A stretch of 52,922 nucleotides of DNA from Xanthomonas dyei (GTDB taxonomy: Bacteria; Pseudomonadota; Gammaproteobacteria; Xanthomonadales; Xanthomonadaceae): the NCBI RefSeq assembly GCF_002939865.1, contig NZ_MDEE01000035.1:1-52922 (forward strand), in the 5' to 3' direction. A program made the translations under genes and the position numbers. Of this stretch, positions 8,469-17,398 are shown piece after piece. The notes below the pieces were generated by a model. It did not search any database. It saw only the letters and a list, made by a program, of their open reading frames with translations, and was not told the origin of the DNA. Positions within the stretch are counted from its first letter, which is position 1, and each line of letters begins with the position of its first letter.

Positions 8469-9425
8469 ATGGATTCATCACATCGGGTCAGAGCGATCCT
8501 TTCGTTCGTCCAGGCGGTGGATACCGGCAGCTTTGCGGCGGCCGCGCGCGTGCTGGGGGTGACATCCGCCGCCGTCAGCAAGAACGTCGCCAGCCTGGAA
8601 GCCGCACTGGGGGTTCGTCTGCTGAATCGCACGACGCGAACCCTCAACCTCACGGATGAAGGCAATGTGTTTCTTCGGCAGGCACGGGTCGCCCTCGAAG
8701 CACTCGATGCCGCGGTCGATGCTGTCGCGGCCCAGCGCGCCGAACCGAATGGCCGGGTGCGCATCTCGACCAGCGCCGCATTCGGTAGAGAGCAGTTGAT
8801 GCCCATCCTCCCTGGCCTCCTGGCGCGCTACCCTGGGCTGTCGATTGCGGTGGATTTCGACGACCGCGTGGTGGATCTGGTTCGTGACGGCTATGACCTG
8901 GGCCTGCGGGGTGGCCACATCCGGGACTCAGCGCTGGTATCGCGTCCGGTGTGTCACCTCAATACGGTGCTGGTCGCATCGACCGACTACCTCGCTCGCC
9001 AAGGCCTGCCGCGCACGGTCGAGGACTTGCGTCAACACCGACTGGTTGCTCGGCGCTTCCTGAGCGGCGCGGTCGATGCCTGGAGTTTTCAAGCTTCCGA
9101 CGGCAGCATCACCACGCTCGATCCGACGGACTCGGCGGTCTTGACGCTCTCCGCACCGGAGACCCTGGTCGAGGCCGCATGCGATGGCATTGGCGTGGCC
9201 CAGGTCGCCGTCCATCTTGCCTGGGAGCATTTCGTGTCCGGCAGATTGAAGGTCGTACTGCATCGGCAACATCATCCGGGGAGCTATGAGATGGTGATCC
9301 AGTACCCGCATCGCGCGCTGATCGCTCCTCGCGTGCGGGTCGTCGTGGATTACCTGCTTGAAGCATTTGCCGGCAACAGCACATTGCATGTGCCGCTGGA
9401 TATTCTGGCTGAGTACGCAGGCTGA
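8469..9425 (+). CDS. LysR-family transcriptional regulator
   Basis: 318 residues. The N-terminal winged helix-turn-helix is clear (SFVQAVDTGSFAAAARVLGV, then SAAVSKNVASLEAALGVRLL). The C-terminal part is a periplasmic-binding-protein-like effector domain (RVRISTSAAFGREQLMPILP). The subtype resembles those controlling oxidoreductase genes, but the inducer is unknown. It is divergent from the flavodoxin-ADH-CMD operon across a 149-bp AT-rich region and is likely its activator or repressor. Convergent with the MFS gene, leaving only nine bases between stop codons. Confidence 0.9.
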   Translation: MDSSHRVRAILSFVQAVDTGSFAAAARVLGVTSAAVSKNVASLEAALGVRLLNRTTRTLNLTDEGNVFLRQARVALEALDAAVDAVAAQRAEPNGRVRISTSAAFGREQLMPILPGLLARYPGLSIAVDFDDRVVDLVRDGYDLGLRGGHIRDSALVSRPVCHLNTVLVASTDYLARQGLPRTVEDLRQHRLVARRFLSGAVDAWSFQASDGSITTLDPTDSAVLTLSAPETLVEAACDGIGVAQVAVHLAWEHFVSGRLKVVLHRQHHPGSYEMVIQYPHRALIAPRVRVVVDYLLEAFAGNSTLHVPLDILAEYAG

Positions 9426-9434
9426 CCTGGCCCC

Positions 9435-10652
9435 TCAATGGCACTTGCTTGTCGGTGTACATGCGAGATCCGGCGTGATCCTGCGGGCCGGATGTGAACC
9501 GAGCCACGCCGCAATCGGCACGGCGCAAAGCGCGAGCAGCGCGGTGATGAGGAAAATCTGCTGCAGTCCGATCACATTGGCGAGCAGCCCAAGAAGCGGC
9601 GCGAACAGGCCAAGCGCCAGGTCGATGAAGGCCGTATAGGCGCCCATGGCGAGGCCGCGCGCCTCGGCCGGCGCCCTTGCAACGGCCTCCATGCCGAGAC
9701 TCGGGTACACCAGTGCGTACCCGAAGCCTGCGATGGCAGACCCGAGAAAGGCAAGCCACGCATAAGGGGAAAGCCAGATGAGGGCCAGCCCCGCGCTATG
9801 GATGACGATGAAGATCATCGCGGTTCGCGCGCCGCCCAGGCGATCCGGCAAGGGGCCGAAGAAGACACGCGCCACCATCAGGGCGACGGCAAAGGCTGTG
9901 AAGGACAGCCAAGCGGGTTGCCAGCCCTTCTGTACGAACAGCAGCACGGCAAATGCAGTCATGATGCCGTAGCCCACACTGGAGAAAGCCATCGCCAGCC
10001 CAGGTATCCAAACCGCCTTGAGAACCTGCCTGGTGGACTTGGGACACTTTGGCGCGGGTTGGACGGCGGGAATGAAGACGATCATCAGCCAAGTGGCCAT
10101 GGCACCGGCAAGCGTTGCCCAGCCGATCGACGCAAAGCCGAAGGTCGTATACAGCATGCTCCCCAGCGGCGCGCCCAAGGCCAGAGCGACGAACATCGCC
10201 GTGCCGATCCACGCGATCATCTTGCCGACGTTGCCGGGACCTGCGAGCGACAGGCACCAGCTCTGCGCGCCAATCATGATGAAGCTCTCAGCGCCTCCGA
10301 GCGCCAGTCGGCCGGCTAACAGGATCATGATCGACAACATGGGGTTGCCGGCGGCCAGCATCGAGGCGACATAAAGCAATCCGGCGAGCGCCGCAAGCGC
10401 GACCCCTGCCACCACAGCAAACTTGGGGCCTCGCCGATCCGAGATCGTGCCAGACCATAGGCGGCAAAGCAGCGCCGCGGCGAACTGCGCGCCCGAGACC
10501 AGACCAACGACGAAGGCACTGAAGCCAAGGTCGCCATGGATATGCAGCGGCAATGCGGGCAGTGCTGCGCCCGTAACGAGAAACACGACAAACACGCAGG
10601 CCATCAGGGATAACAGCGTGTGATCAATAGATGGACGCGGAAGCTGAAGCAT
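9435..10652 (-). CDS. Major facilitator superfamily exporter
   Basis: About 405 residues with twelve hydrophobic segments. The MFS loop-2/3 signature appears as RLWSGTISDRRGPKFAV, and a second copy of the pattern is ARVFFGPLPDRLGGARTA in the C-terminal half. The type resembles arabinose-efflux/YhhS-like permeases that export drugs or small organic molecules. I chose ATG 10652 because the preceding 34 codons are polar and lack coding character. The gene is codirectional with the LysR gene upstream (10761-11675). Substrate unknown. Confidence 0.85.
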   Translation of the reverse strand: MLQLPRPSIDHTLLSLMACVFVVFLVTGAALPALPLHIHGDLGFSAFVVGLVSGAQFAAALLCRLWSGTISDRRGPKFAVVAGVALAALAGLLYVASMLAAGNPMLSIMILLAGRLALGGAESFIMIGAQSWCLSLAGPGNVGKMIAWIGTAMFVALALGAPLGSMLYTTFGFASIGWATLAGAMATWLMIVFIPAVQPAPKCPKSTRQVLKAVWIPGLAMAFSSVGYGIMTAFAVLLFVQKGWQPAWLSFTAFAVALMVARVFFGPLPDRLGGARTAMIFIVIHSAGLALIWLSPYAWLAFLGSAIAGFGYALVYPSLGMEAVARAPAEARGLAMGAYTAFIDLALGLFAPLLGLLANVIGLQQIFLITALLALCAVPIAAWLGSHPARRITPDLACTPTSKCH

Positions 10653-10760
10653 GGTTCTCGGCAGTGTATTTTCGTCAGGGAGCGGCGCGTCACGAGGTGG
10701 GCTATGTGGCTCCCGGCAGGAGGGGTCGCCAGATGCCGCACTGGAGCATGCCACGAGGGT

Positions 10761-11675
10761 TTAACGCCGCTTCGGGCCTGGTTGAGGCGTCACGCGCAGT
10801 GCGTTGACCACCAACGAAAAAGCATGCGAAGGCTGACGTCGGCTCGGGTAGTAGAGGTAGTAGCCGGGGAACGGCGGGCACCAGTCGCCCAACACACGTA
10901 CCAGCCGGCCATCCTCCAGGTGTGGTGCGAATTCTTCTTCCGGCAGGAATGCGAGGCCCAACCCCGCAACGGCCGCCTCAACCATGCTCAGTGATGTGTT
11001 GAAGATGAGTTGTCCGTCCACCCGCACATTCAATTGCTGACCCCTGCGCTCAAAGTCCCAGACGTAGAGGCCTCCTGCGGACTGCATGCGCATGTTGATG
11101 CAGTTCTGCTTGATCAGGTCGCGTGGCGTCTTGGGGATCGGATGGATCTCGAAGTACGCAGGCGAAGCCACGACGGCCATGCGCAACTGCGTGCCGATCG
11201 GCACCGCGATCATGTCCTTGTCGATGGTGTCGCCGAGCCGCACACCCGCGTCGAAGCGGTCGGCCACGATGTCCCGGAATCCGTAGTTGATGTCGAACTC
11301 GATCTTGATGTCTGGGTATTGGAGCATCAAGGGAGTGAGCTTGGGTAGCAGCGTAGTCCGAAGGATGTGCTCGCCGCACGTGATGCGCACCGTGCCTGCC
11401 GGCTTGTCACGCATCTCCGTCAGTTCATCCAGCTCCGCGTCAATCTCGTCGAAACGGTGGCCGATGGCATTGAGCAGGCGCTCTCCGGCCGCCGTGGGTG
11501 ACACGCTGCGCGTGGTGCGCGTGAGCAGCCGGATCTCTAGCCGCGCCTCCAGGCCGCTGATGGCCTGGCTGAGTGCCGATTGCGTGACGCCCAGCAGCGA
11601 AGCGGCGCGAGTGAAGCTGCCTTCCCGCGCCACCGTCACGAAATACAGGAGATCCTTGAGGTTGCGCTTGACCAC
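10761..11675 (-). CDS. LysR-family transcriptional regulator
   Basis: 304 residues starting at GTG 11675. The N-terminal helix-turn-helix is typical (YFVTVAREGSFTRAASLLGV, QSALSQAISGLEARLEIRLL). An effector-binding domain follows (GTVRITCGEHILRTTLLPKL). It belongs to the group commonly found beside aldo/keto reductase and alcohol dehydrogenase genes. It is divergent from the DUF6152 gene across an AT-rich gap (about 11676-11860) that contains repeated GCTATT/AGCTATT half-sites, a plausible operator region. The likely targets are the rightward DUF6152-DUF6644-reductase genes, several of which are broken. Confidence 0.9.
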   Translation of the reverse strand: MVKRNLKDLLYFVTVAREGSFTRAASLLGVTQSALSQAISGLEARLEIRLLTRTTRSVSPTAAGERLLNAIGHRFDEIDAELDELTEMRDKPAGTVRITCGEHILRTTLLPKLTPLMLQYPDIKIEFDINYGFRDIVADRFDAGVRLGDTIDKDMIAVPIGTQLRMAVVASPAYFEIHPIPKTPRDLIKQNCINMRMQSAGGLYVWDFERRGQQLNVRVDGQLIFNTSLSMVEAAVAGLGLAFLPEEEFAPHLEDGRLVRVLGDWCPPFPGYYLYYPSRRQPSHAFSLVVNALRVTPQPGPKRR

Positions 11676-11860
11676 GGCAGCAGTTTCCCATGGAGGATTG
11701 ATTAGTGAAAATAATATGCTATTTAAGATTTAATTAGCTATTCAAGTTGACTTCCGCCCGCCAAAATTCGTGACATGCAAAGCTAAACACGCGTGCCTCT
11801 GGATTGGCCAAGACGCACGCTGGCCTCCCGTTGCAACCGATGAAAGTGGAGAGATTGAAG

Positions 11861-12421
11861 ATGGCTAATACCGATCAGAAACACATCCACAAAAATCAAA
11901 ACGTATCGCGCGGCCGCCGGCGCATGATCCTCGGCGCTGTCGCGCTGGCGGCGGCTTCGCTTCTGCCGGCCCTGCCGGCGTTCGCGCATCACGGGTGGTC
12001 CGGCTTCGACACCGACCATCTCATCTATATCGCGGGAACGGTCTCTTCGGATGGTGTGTGGGGCAATCCGCACTCGCTCTTCGATGTCACCCTGGATAGT
12101 AATCTGCCCGCTCGCACTCCCAGACTGGCGATTCCAAAGGAGTTGCAAGATCCCGAGGACAGCACCCGAGTCAATGCCGCGCCCTCGTACAAAGGCCCAA
12201 ACCAGAAACTGGAGATCATCATCGCGCCGCCAACTTGGTCGGGCAGGTGGGGCCTGGGTCGCGCGCTGAAGATCGGGGAGCGTTTTCAGGCGGTCGGCTA
12301 CATCAATCGAACAGACGGCGGCCTGTTTCGGCCAGTCGTGTTCTGGTACGGGAATGACGCAGTGCCTGTGAATCAGGTGCTAGGTAACACGCTGCCGGTA
12401 AGAGCGCCGCTGCCGAAATAA
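11861..12421 (+). CDS. DUF6152 family exported protein
   Basis: 186 residues. The N-terminus has an arginine-rich stretch followed by a hydrophobic run ending ALPAFA (about 19-43), a Sec or possibly Tat signal peptide. The mature start HHGWSGFDTDH is the mark of the DUF6152 family. The function is unknown; relatives often sit beside small membrane proteins like the next gene, and the two conserved histidines may bind a metal (inference). Start ATG 11861 has GGAG upstream; two upstream in-frame ATGs are possible. Probably one transcript with the DUF6644 gene 68 bases downstream. Confidence 0.8.
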   Translation: MANTDQKHIHKNQNVSRGRRRMILGAVALAAASLLPALPAFAHHGWSGFDTDHLIYIAGTVSSDGVWGNPHSLFDVTLDSNLPARTPRLAIPKELQDPEDSTRVNAAPSYKGPNQKLEIIIAPPTWSGRWGLGRALKIGERFQAVGYINRTDGGLFRPVVFWYGNDAVPVNQVLGNTLPVRAPLPK

Positions 12422-12489
12422 GGCTTCTGCGACAGATGCGCGCGGTTTACGCCACCTACGCCATCACACCCGACGGAATTGAATGAGCT

Positions 12490-12984
12490 ATGCCTGAACT
12501 GCTCAACGCGTTGCTGAAGCTGTTGCAGGGCTCTGCGCTCGGCGAGGCGGTGCGCAGCGCCGAATACCTCTATCCCGTGCTTGAGGCCAGCCACATCCTT
12601 GGGATCGCGCTCCTTGTCGGCCCAGCCTTTACCTTCGACCTCCGATTACTGGGAGTCGGACACCGCGTCGTATCGGTCACCACGGCTGCGCGCAGTCTGC
12701 TTCCCGTCTCCCACATCGGCTTTGCCATCGCCGTTCTCACGGGCGTCGCACTGCTCAGCTCACAGGCGACCGTCGTCGCTGGTACTGGAGCTGCGCCTTG
12801 GAAGTTCGGCATGTTGATCCTGGCTTGCACCAACGTGCTCGTGTTCCACTGCGGTATCTACCGCCGCGTCAATGAGTGGACGGATGCCGCCGCGCCCCCT
12901 TTCGCCGCCCGCGTCGGGGCAAGCGTGTCATTGATCGCATGGACGGGCGTGACCTTCGCCGGCCGACTTCTGGCCTACACCTGA
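12490..12984 (+). CDS. DUF6644-like small integral membrane protein
   Basis: 164 residues with about four hydrophobic helices: HILGIALLVGPAFTFDLRLLG, HIGFAIAVLTGVALL, KFGMLILACTNVLVFHCGIY and SLIAWTGVTFAGRLL. Conserved histidines lie inside or beside helices, suggesting a possible heme or metal site, though that is inference. Pairs of DUF6152 and DUF6644 genes recur in proteobacteria, so the two products may work together at the membrane. Bases 12985-13169 behind it hold no gene I can support, although one frame ends in a coding-looking tail (LQVRIERMPD) that may be a scrap of a lost gene. Confidence 0.75.
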   Translation: MPELLNALLKLLQGSALGEAVRSAEYLYPVLEASHILGIALLVGPAFTFDLRLLGVGHRVVSVTTAARSLLPVSHIGFAIAVLTGVALLSSQATVVAGTGAAPWKFGMLILACTNVLVFHCGIYRRVNEWTDAAAPPFAARVGASVSLIAWTGVTFAGRLLAYT

Positions 12985-13169
12985 TCTTCGAAGCGCCAGC
13001 ATCGCCTCCAATCCTCCACCTATTCGCCTCGGCGCAGTGGAGATCGGACTGCTCGCGCTGCAACGCCCCGGGCCGCTGCAGGTCAGGATCGAGCGCATGC
13101 CCGACTGACCGTCTCCGCGCCGAGAGCCATCCATCCCCTCATCCACATTCAACTTGAAAGCCATCGAGC

Positions 13170-13768
13170 ATGAGCACGCCAAACATCAATGATCGCGAGA
13201 CCACAGAAGAGTCCAACGCCCCCCCGGGCGCGGCTTCCTGAAGGCGGCAGGCATTGCGGCTGCGTGCGCGGCGCTGCCGATCGGTGGCGCATCGTTGGCA
13301 AATTCGCCCTCGGCACAGACCACGCAGGCCCGTGACAGCAGTGGCCAGTCGTACATCATCTGCAAGCGCAAGCTGGGCAAGCTGAAAGTCTCGGAACTGG
13401 GCTTCGGCTGCATGCGCAACAGCCCCGGACACTGTGGCCCGGGCATGGGCCGCGCGATCAGCATCCGCGTGATCCGCGATGCCTACGATCGCGGCATCCG
13501 CTTCTTCGACACTGCCGGGGTCTATGACCCCTAAGCGAACGAGGAACTCGTCGCCGAGGCGCTGGGGCCGGTGTGGCTGACCGACGAGCCGACCGAGGTG
13601 TTCCAACTGACGCAGAAGAGCGAAGTCTTCAAGCGCACAGAAACCTCGCGCGCGAGCATCGGCCGCTTCTTGGCCGACCTCGTGAAGGACCTGCAACGCT
13701 ACGCCAACCAGAACCTGGGCATCAGCAAGCCCGACACCGACGGCGAAAGGCTCGCATCGTACAGCTGA
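13170..13768 (+). pseudogene. Broken aldo/keto reductase joined to the tail of a NAD(P)H-binding protein
   Basis: ATG 13170 opens MSTPNINDRETTEESN and runs into a tract of seven C at about 13219-13225, where the frame is lost. In another frame a Tat-like signal (GRGFLKAAGIAAACAALPIG) and an aldo/keto reductase start follow (KRKLGKLKVSELGFGCMRNS ... RGIRFFDTAGVYDP). A TAA then stands where YANEEL is expected, so a Tyr codon has become a stop. After ANEELVAEALGPV the sequence jumps to SRASIGRFLADLVKD ... NLGISKPDTDG, which looks like the C-terminus of an NmrA-type NAD(P)H-binding protein. Three lesions: frameshift, nonsense and internal deletion/fusion. Confidence 0.75.
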
Positions 13769-13929
13769 GGCCTACCGGATAAATCCACCATCTACGGCAA
13801 AGGAAAAAGTCATGAACCAAGCCACCCATGGGAACCATGAATATTCAGCGGCGAACCGCCCTCAAGGGCTTCGTCCAAGGCACGACGCTTGAAGTATCTG
13901 AAGGGCTGAGCCAATCAAAGGAAACGCAC

Positions 13930-14979
13930 ATGACAATCAAAGCCTACGGCGCCTATGCCGGCGACAAGCCCCTCCAATCCCTGGAGATCGCCCGCCGCGC
14001 GGTAGGCGAACACGACGTGCAGATTGGCATCGCCTACTGCGGCGTATGCCACTCCGACCTCCACCAGGTGCGTGCCGAATGGGCGGGCACTGTGTATCCC
14101 TGCGTGCCGGGCCACGAGATCGTGGGCCGGGTATCGGCGGTGGGTGTCTATGTAGAGGGCTTCAAGAGCGGCGATCTGGTTGGCATCGGCTGCATCGTCG
14201 ATAGTTGCAAGCACTGCGCCGACTGCGACGAAGCACTGGAGAACTACTGCGACGGCATGGTCGGCACCTACAACGGCCCCACGCCCGACGCGCCAGGCCA
14301 CACCCTGGGCGGTTACTCCCAGCAGATCGTCGTGCATGAACACTACGTGCTGCGCGTGAGCCACCCCGAGGCGCAGCTGGCCGCCGTGGCGCCCCTGCTA
14401 TGCGCCGGCATCACCACCTGGTCGCCGCTGCGCCACTGGAATGCAGGCCCGGGCAAGAAGGTCGGCATTGTGGGCATAGGTGGCCTGGGCCACATGGGTA
14501 TCAAGCTCGCACACGCCATGGGCGCGCACGTGGTGGCCTTCACTACTTCCGAGTCCAAGCGCGCGGCCGCCAATGCCTTGGGCACCGACGAAGTGGTGGT
14601 GTCGCGCAACGCCGAGGAGATGGCGGCGCACGCCAAGAGCTTCGATTTGATCGTCAACACCGTAGCGGCACCACACGACCTCGATCCCTTCCTGGCCCTG
14701 CTCAAGCGCGACGGCACCTTGACGCTGGTTGGGGCGCCGGCCTCGCCGCATCCATCGCCCGAAGTGTTCAGCCTGATCTTCAAGCGCCGCGTGATCGCCG
14801 GCTCAATGATCGGCGGCATCGCCGAGACCCAGGCGATGCTCGATTTCTGCGCCCAGCACGGGATCGTCTCGGACATCGAAATGATCCGCGCCGATGAAAT
14901 CAACGAAGCCTACGAACGCCTGCTCAGAGGCGACGTGAAGTACCGCTTCGTGATCGACAACGCTTCATTGGCGGCCTGA
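13930..14979 (+). CDS. Zinc-dependent alcohol/aldehyde dehydrogenase (YahK/cinnamyl-ADH type), second copy
   Basis: 349 residues. Catalytic zinc site CGVCHSDLH and GHEIVG; structural zinc cysteines CKHCADCDEALENYC; cofactor loop GIGGLGHMGIKLA. Closely related to the product of 6684-7742, for example in the shared APLLCAGITTW and YERLLRGDVKYRFVID patterns. ATG 13930 follows AAAGGAAACGCAC. An in-frame upstream start would add a Tat-like scrap (MNIQRRTALKGF) that probably belongs to a destroyed gene. Seventeen bases downstream begins a broken SDR gene, so it was once part of a reductase operon. Confidence 0.88.
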   Translation: MTIKAYGAYAGDKPLQSLEIARRAVGEHDVQIGIAYCGVCHSDLHQVRAEWAGTVYPCVPGHEIVGRVSAVGVYVEGFKSGDLVGIGCIVDSCKHCADCDEALENYCDGMVGTYNGPTPDAPGHTLGGYSQQIVVHEHYVLRVSHPEAQLAAVAPLLCAGITTWSPLRHWNAGPGKKVGIVGIGGLGHMGIKLAHAMGAHVVAFTTSESKRAAANALGTDEVVVSRNAEEMAAHAKSFDLIVNTVAAPHDLDPFLALLKRDGTLTLVGAPASPHPSPEVFSLIFKRRVIAGSMIGGIAETQAMLDFCAQHGIVSDIEMIRADEINEAYERLLRGDVKYRFVIDNASLAA

Positions 14980-14996
14980 CTTCCAAGGAGGCAGTC

Positions 14997-15155
14997 ATGA
15001 GCGTTACCTACGATTTCACGGGACAGGTCACCCTCGTCACCGGCGCCGGCTCAGGCAGCGGGCTGGATACGGCACGCGCCTTTGCGAAGGCAGCGGGGCC
15101 GTGGCCACGCTGGCCGACCTTGAAGAGGCTCCGCTGCTCAAGGCGGTGGACGTCG
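14997..15155 (+). pseudogene. SDR-family oxidoreductase, N-terminal fragment
   Basis: ATG 14997 is preceded by AAGGAGG. It codes for MSVTYDFTGQVTLVTGAGSG, the classical Rossmann start of a short-chain dehydrogenase, then LDTARAFAKA. A one-base deletion around 15093-15098 shifts the frame; the other frame continues VATLADLEEAPLLKAVDVD. The gene then stops where IS5-family sequence begins. The catalytic Ser-Tyr-Lys region is gone, so it is dead. Confidence 0.75.
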
Positions 15156-15164
15156 ATCGGCCAC

Positions 15165-15345
15165 CTATGCCGTCGTTACCGTAATGGCGTGTGGCAGACC
15201 CTGGGTGTCTACCGCGATATGCCGCTTGATCCCCGACACCTTCTTGCCTGCGTCATCGCCCTTCTGACCCGCCGTGTCCGCGTTCTTCACGCTCTGCGCG
15301 TCCAGGATCAAGTAAGACCAAACGGCGTTGACGTTGACGCAATCA
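15165..15345 (-). pseudogene. IS5-family transposase internal fragment
   Basis: The reverse strand codes for LILDAQSVKNADTAGQKGDD, then AGKKVSGIKRHIAVDTQGLP and HAITVTTA before a stop at 15165-15167. DAQSVKN...G.KRH..VDT.G is the first part of the DDE catalytic domain of IS5-type transposases. Both ends of the element are missing. It interrupts or follows the SDR fragment and marks the right border of the accessory island. Bases 15346-15856 beyond it show no supported gene. Confidence 0.8.
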
Positions 15346-15856
15346 CGCGCATTTCAGAGATCGGCCACACCGGCTGAGGCGCATCCACCGCATCGCCATG
15401 CCTGCACGCTACCGCTGCCTCGGTGAGGCCGATGACAAATGCTCCCATGCAACGTCATAGGCGCGAACGAAAACCAGGGTGCGAAGCCGTGCCGGCAATG
15501 CGATCTCGCACCTGACATCTCCACGACCAGGACAGGACGTGGTTGTTGGTCGAAGCTCACCGCCGTTTGGCCGCCTCGCAAAGCAGCGCTGTCTTGTTGA
15601 GCTCGTTATTGCACGTCACCTCCAGCCACTTCGTGAGTCTGGGTGCTCTGCCCTGACATGCCCTCCGAAATTATCAGGGCTCCCCACACAGTCTCCGCGC
15701 CAACTGCGGGCGGTCGTCGGACGGTCATACGCAAGTCAACGTTGTAAGACGCGCTTGGTGACGGGGCTTAACGGCGGCAGGATCGGCCTGCATGCGTCCA
15801 ATTCCACAGTCAGCCAACACGCATCAAAACCCCGATATTTGCGCGACAATAGCGCC

Positions 15857-16999
15857 ATGAGCAGCCACGACCTTCCCCCCGCCGACGCGCGCGCGCGCGC
15901 CCTGCAAGGCGCCCTGCTGATCGATATCCGGCAACTGCATGAGCGCGCCAGTGGCCAGGCCGAAGGCGCGTTGGCGATTGCCCAACACGATCTTGAAACC
16001 GCACCCACCGAGCATTTGCCCGACCATGCACGCGAAATCCTGTTGATCTGCCAGAGCGGCAGACGCTCCGCGCACACGGCAGAGGTCTTGCGTGCACAGG
16101 GATACACCCAGGTTGCATCGGTACTGGGCGGGACCACGGCATGGACGAGCCATGGCCTGCCGCTGGTGCGCCCGACCCTGCCGGCGGACGAGCAGGATTT
16201 CCTTGAGCGCTATTCGCGGCATTTGCGCTTGCCGCAGGTCGGCCTGCAAGGCCAGCAGCGGCTGGCACGTGCGCGCGTGCTGCTGATCGGCGCTGGCGGG
16301 CTGGGCTCGCCGGCTGCGTTTTATCTCGCTGCCGCAGGTGTCGGCCACCTGCGCCTGGCCGACGACGATGTCGTCGATCGCAGCAATCTGCAGCGCCAGA
16401 TCCTGCACACCGAAGACAGCGTCGGCATTGCCAAGGTCGACTCGGCGGCGCAGCGCATCGGCGCGCTCAATCCGCGCGTACACGTCGAGGCGGTACAGGC
16501 ACGCGTCGCCGCCGACAACGTGGAAGCGTTGTTGCAGGATGTCGATGTGGTGGTCGATGGCGCCGACAACTTTGTGGCGCGCTATCTGCTCAACGATGCC
16601 TGCGTCAAACTCGGCAAGCCGCTGGTGTACGGGGCGGTGCAACAATTCGAAGGTCAGGTGAGCGTATTCGATGCCGGCCGCCATCGCGGGCAGGCGCCCT
16701 GCTACCGCTGCCTGTTCCCCGAACCGCCGCCGCCGGAATTCGCGCCCAGCTGCGCGGAAGCCGGCGTGCTCGGCGTCCTGCCCGGGGTGATCGGGCTATT
16801 GCAAGCCACCGAAGCGCTCAAGTTGCTGCTCGGCATCGGCGACGGCCTGAGCGGCCGCCTGCTCAGCTTCGATGCGCTATCGATGCGGTTTCGCGAGATC
16901 CGTCTGCCGCCAGATCCGCACTGCCCGGTGTGCGCGCCGGGTGTCGCATTTCCCGGCTATGCGGACTACGCGTCTTTTTGCGGCAGCGCAGTCGGTTGA
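15857..16999 (+). CDS. moeB: ThiF/MoeB-type adenylyltransferase with N-terminal rhodanese domain
   Basis: 380 residues in two parts. The first 105 form a rhodanese-like domain with the active-site loop LLICQSGRRSAHTAEVL (Cys about 59). The rest is an E1-like adenylation domain: RYSRHLRLPQVG, nucleotide loop LLIGAGGLGSPAAFYLAAAG, SNLQRQILH, then DGADNFVARYLLND. A C-terminal zinc pair is present (CYRCLFP ... CPVC). Such proteins adenylate and sulfurylate the C-terminus of MoaD or ThiS. The neighbouring MoeA/MobA genes favour molybdopterin synthesis. ATG 15857 follows a poor Shine-Dalgarno sequence. An alternative name is moeZ/moeBR. Confidence 0.85.
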   Translation: MSSHDLPPADARARALQGALLIDIRQLHERASGQAEGALAIAQHDLETAPTEHLPDHAREILLICQSGRRSAHTAEVLRAQGYTQVASVLGGTTAWTSHGLPLVRPTLPADEQDFLERYSRHLRLPQVGLQGQQRLARARVLLIGAGGLGSPAAFYLAAAGVGHLRLADDDVVDRSNLQRQILHTEDSVGIAKVDSAAQRIGALNPRVHVEAVQARVAADNVEALLQDVDVVVDGADNFVARYLLNDACVKLGKPLVYGAVQQFEGQVSVFDAGRHRGQAPCYRCLFPEPPPPEFAPSCAEAGVLGVLPGVIGLLQATEALKLLLGIGDGLSGRLLSFDALSMRFREIRLPPDPHCPVCAPGVAFPGYADYASFCGSAVG

Positions 17000-17255
17000 G
17001 TGAATCTTTCGAAGCGACATTGCAGGTCTGCAACGTCCGATCAGCGCCCTGATCGCGATAGCGACGCTAATCCGCCGGCGCGACTCGGCGGCCAATCAAC
17101 GTCGGTTGAAACGCTAGCTCATCGCGCGGATCCGCCTGAAGCTCCTGCGTACCAAGGCTGCTTTTCCAGCACGGAGAAGTGAGCGGCACACGTGCTCCGC
17201 GCCGCTTACTTCTTGCCCTCGCGACAGCAGCGTCGCCGCGCAGACGAGTCATTTA

Positions 17256-17386
17256 GAGCAGCCAGAAAACGACGTTGCAGCCGCCAGACAGGCGCGGCGC
17301 ATGCTCGGAATCACTCGTACACACGGATTCTGAGCGCGCCGTCTACACACACTTGACGACTGCTCGCCAGGTTTTGTTAGCCGCTC
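17256..17386. repeat. Dispersed ~131-bp repeat, copy C
   Basis: Third copy. It starts GAGCAGCCAGAAAACGAC, shares CATGCTCGGAATC, CACTCGTACACACGG and CTTGACGACTGCTCGCC with the other copies, and ends GGTTTTGTTAGCCGCTC. Shorter than A and B by about ten bases. Lies between moeB and the convergent second moeA; bases 17000-17255 contain nothing else recognisable. Confidence 0.6.
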
Positions 17387-17398
17387 TTGGTCATATGC

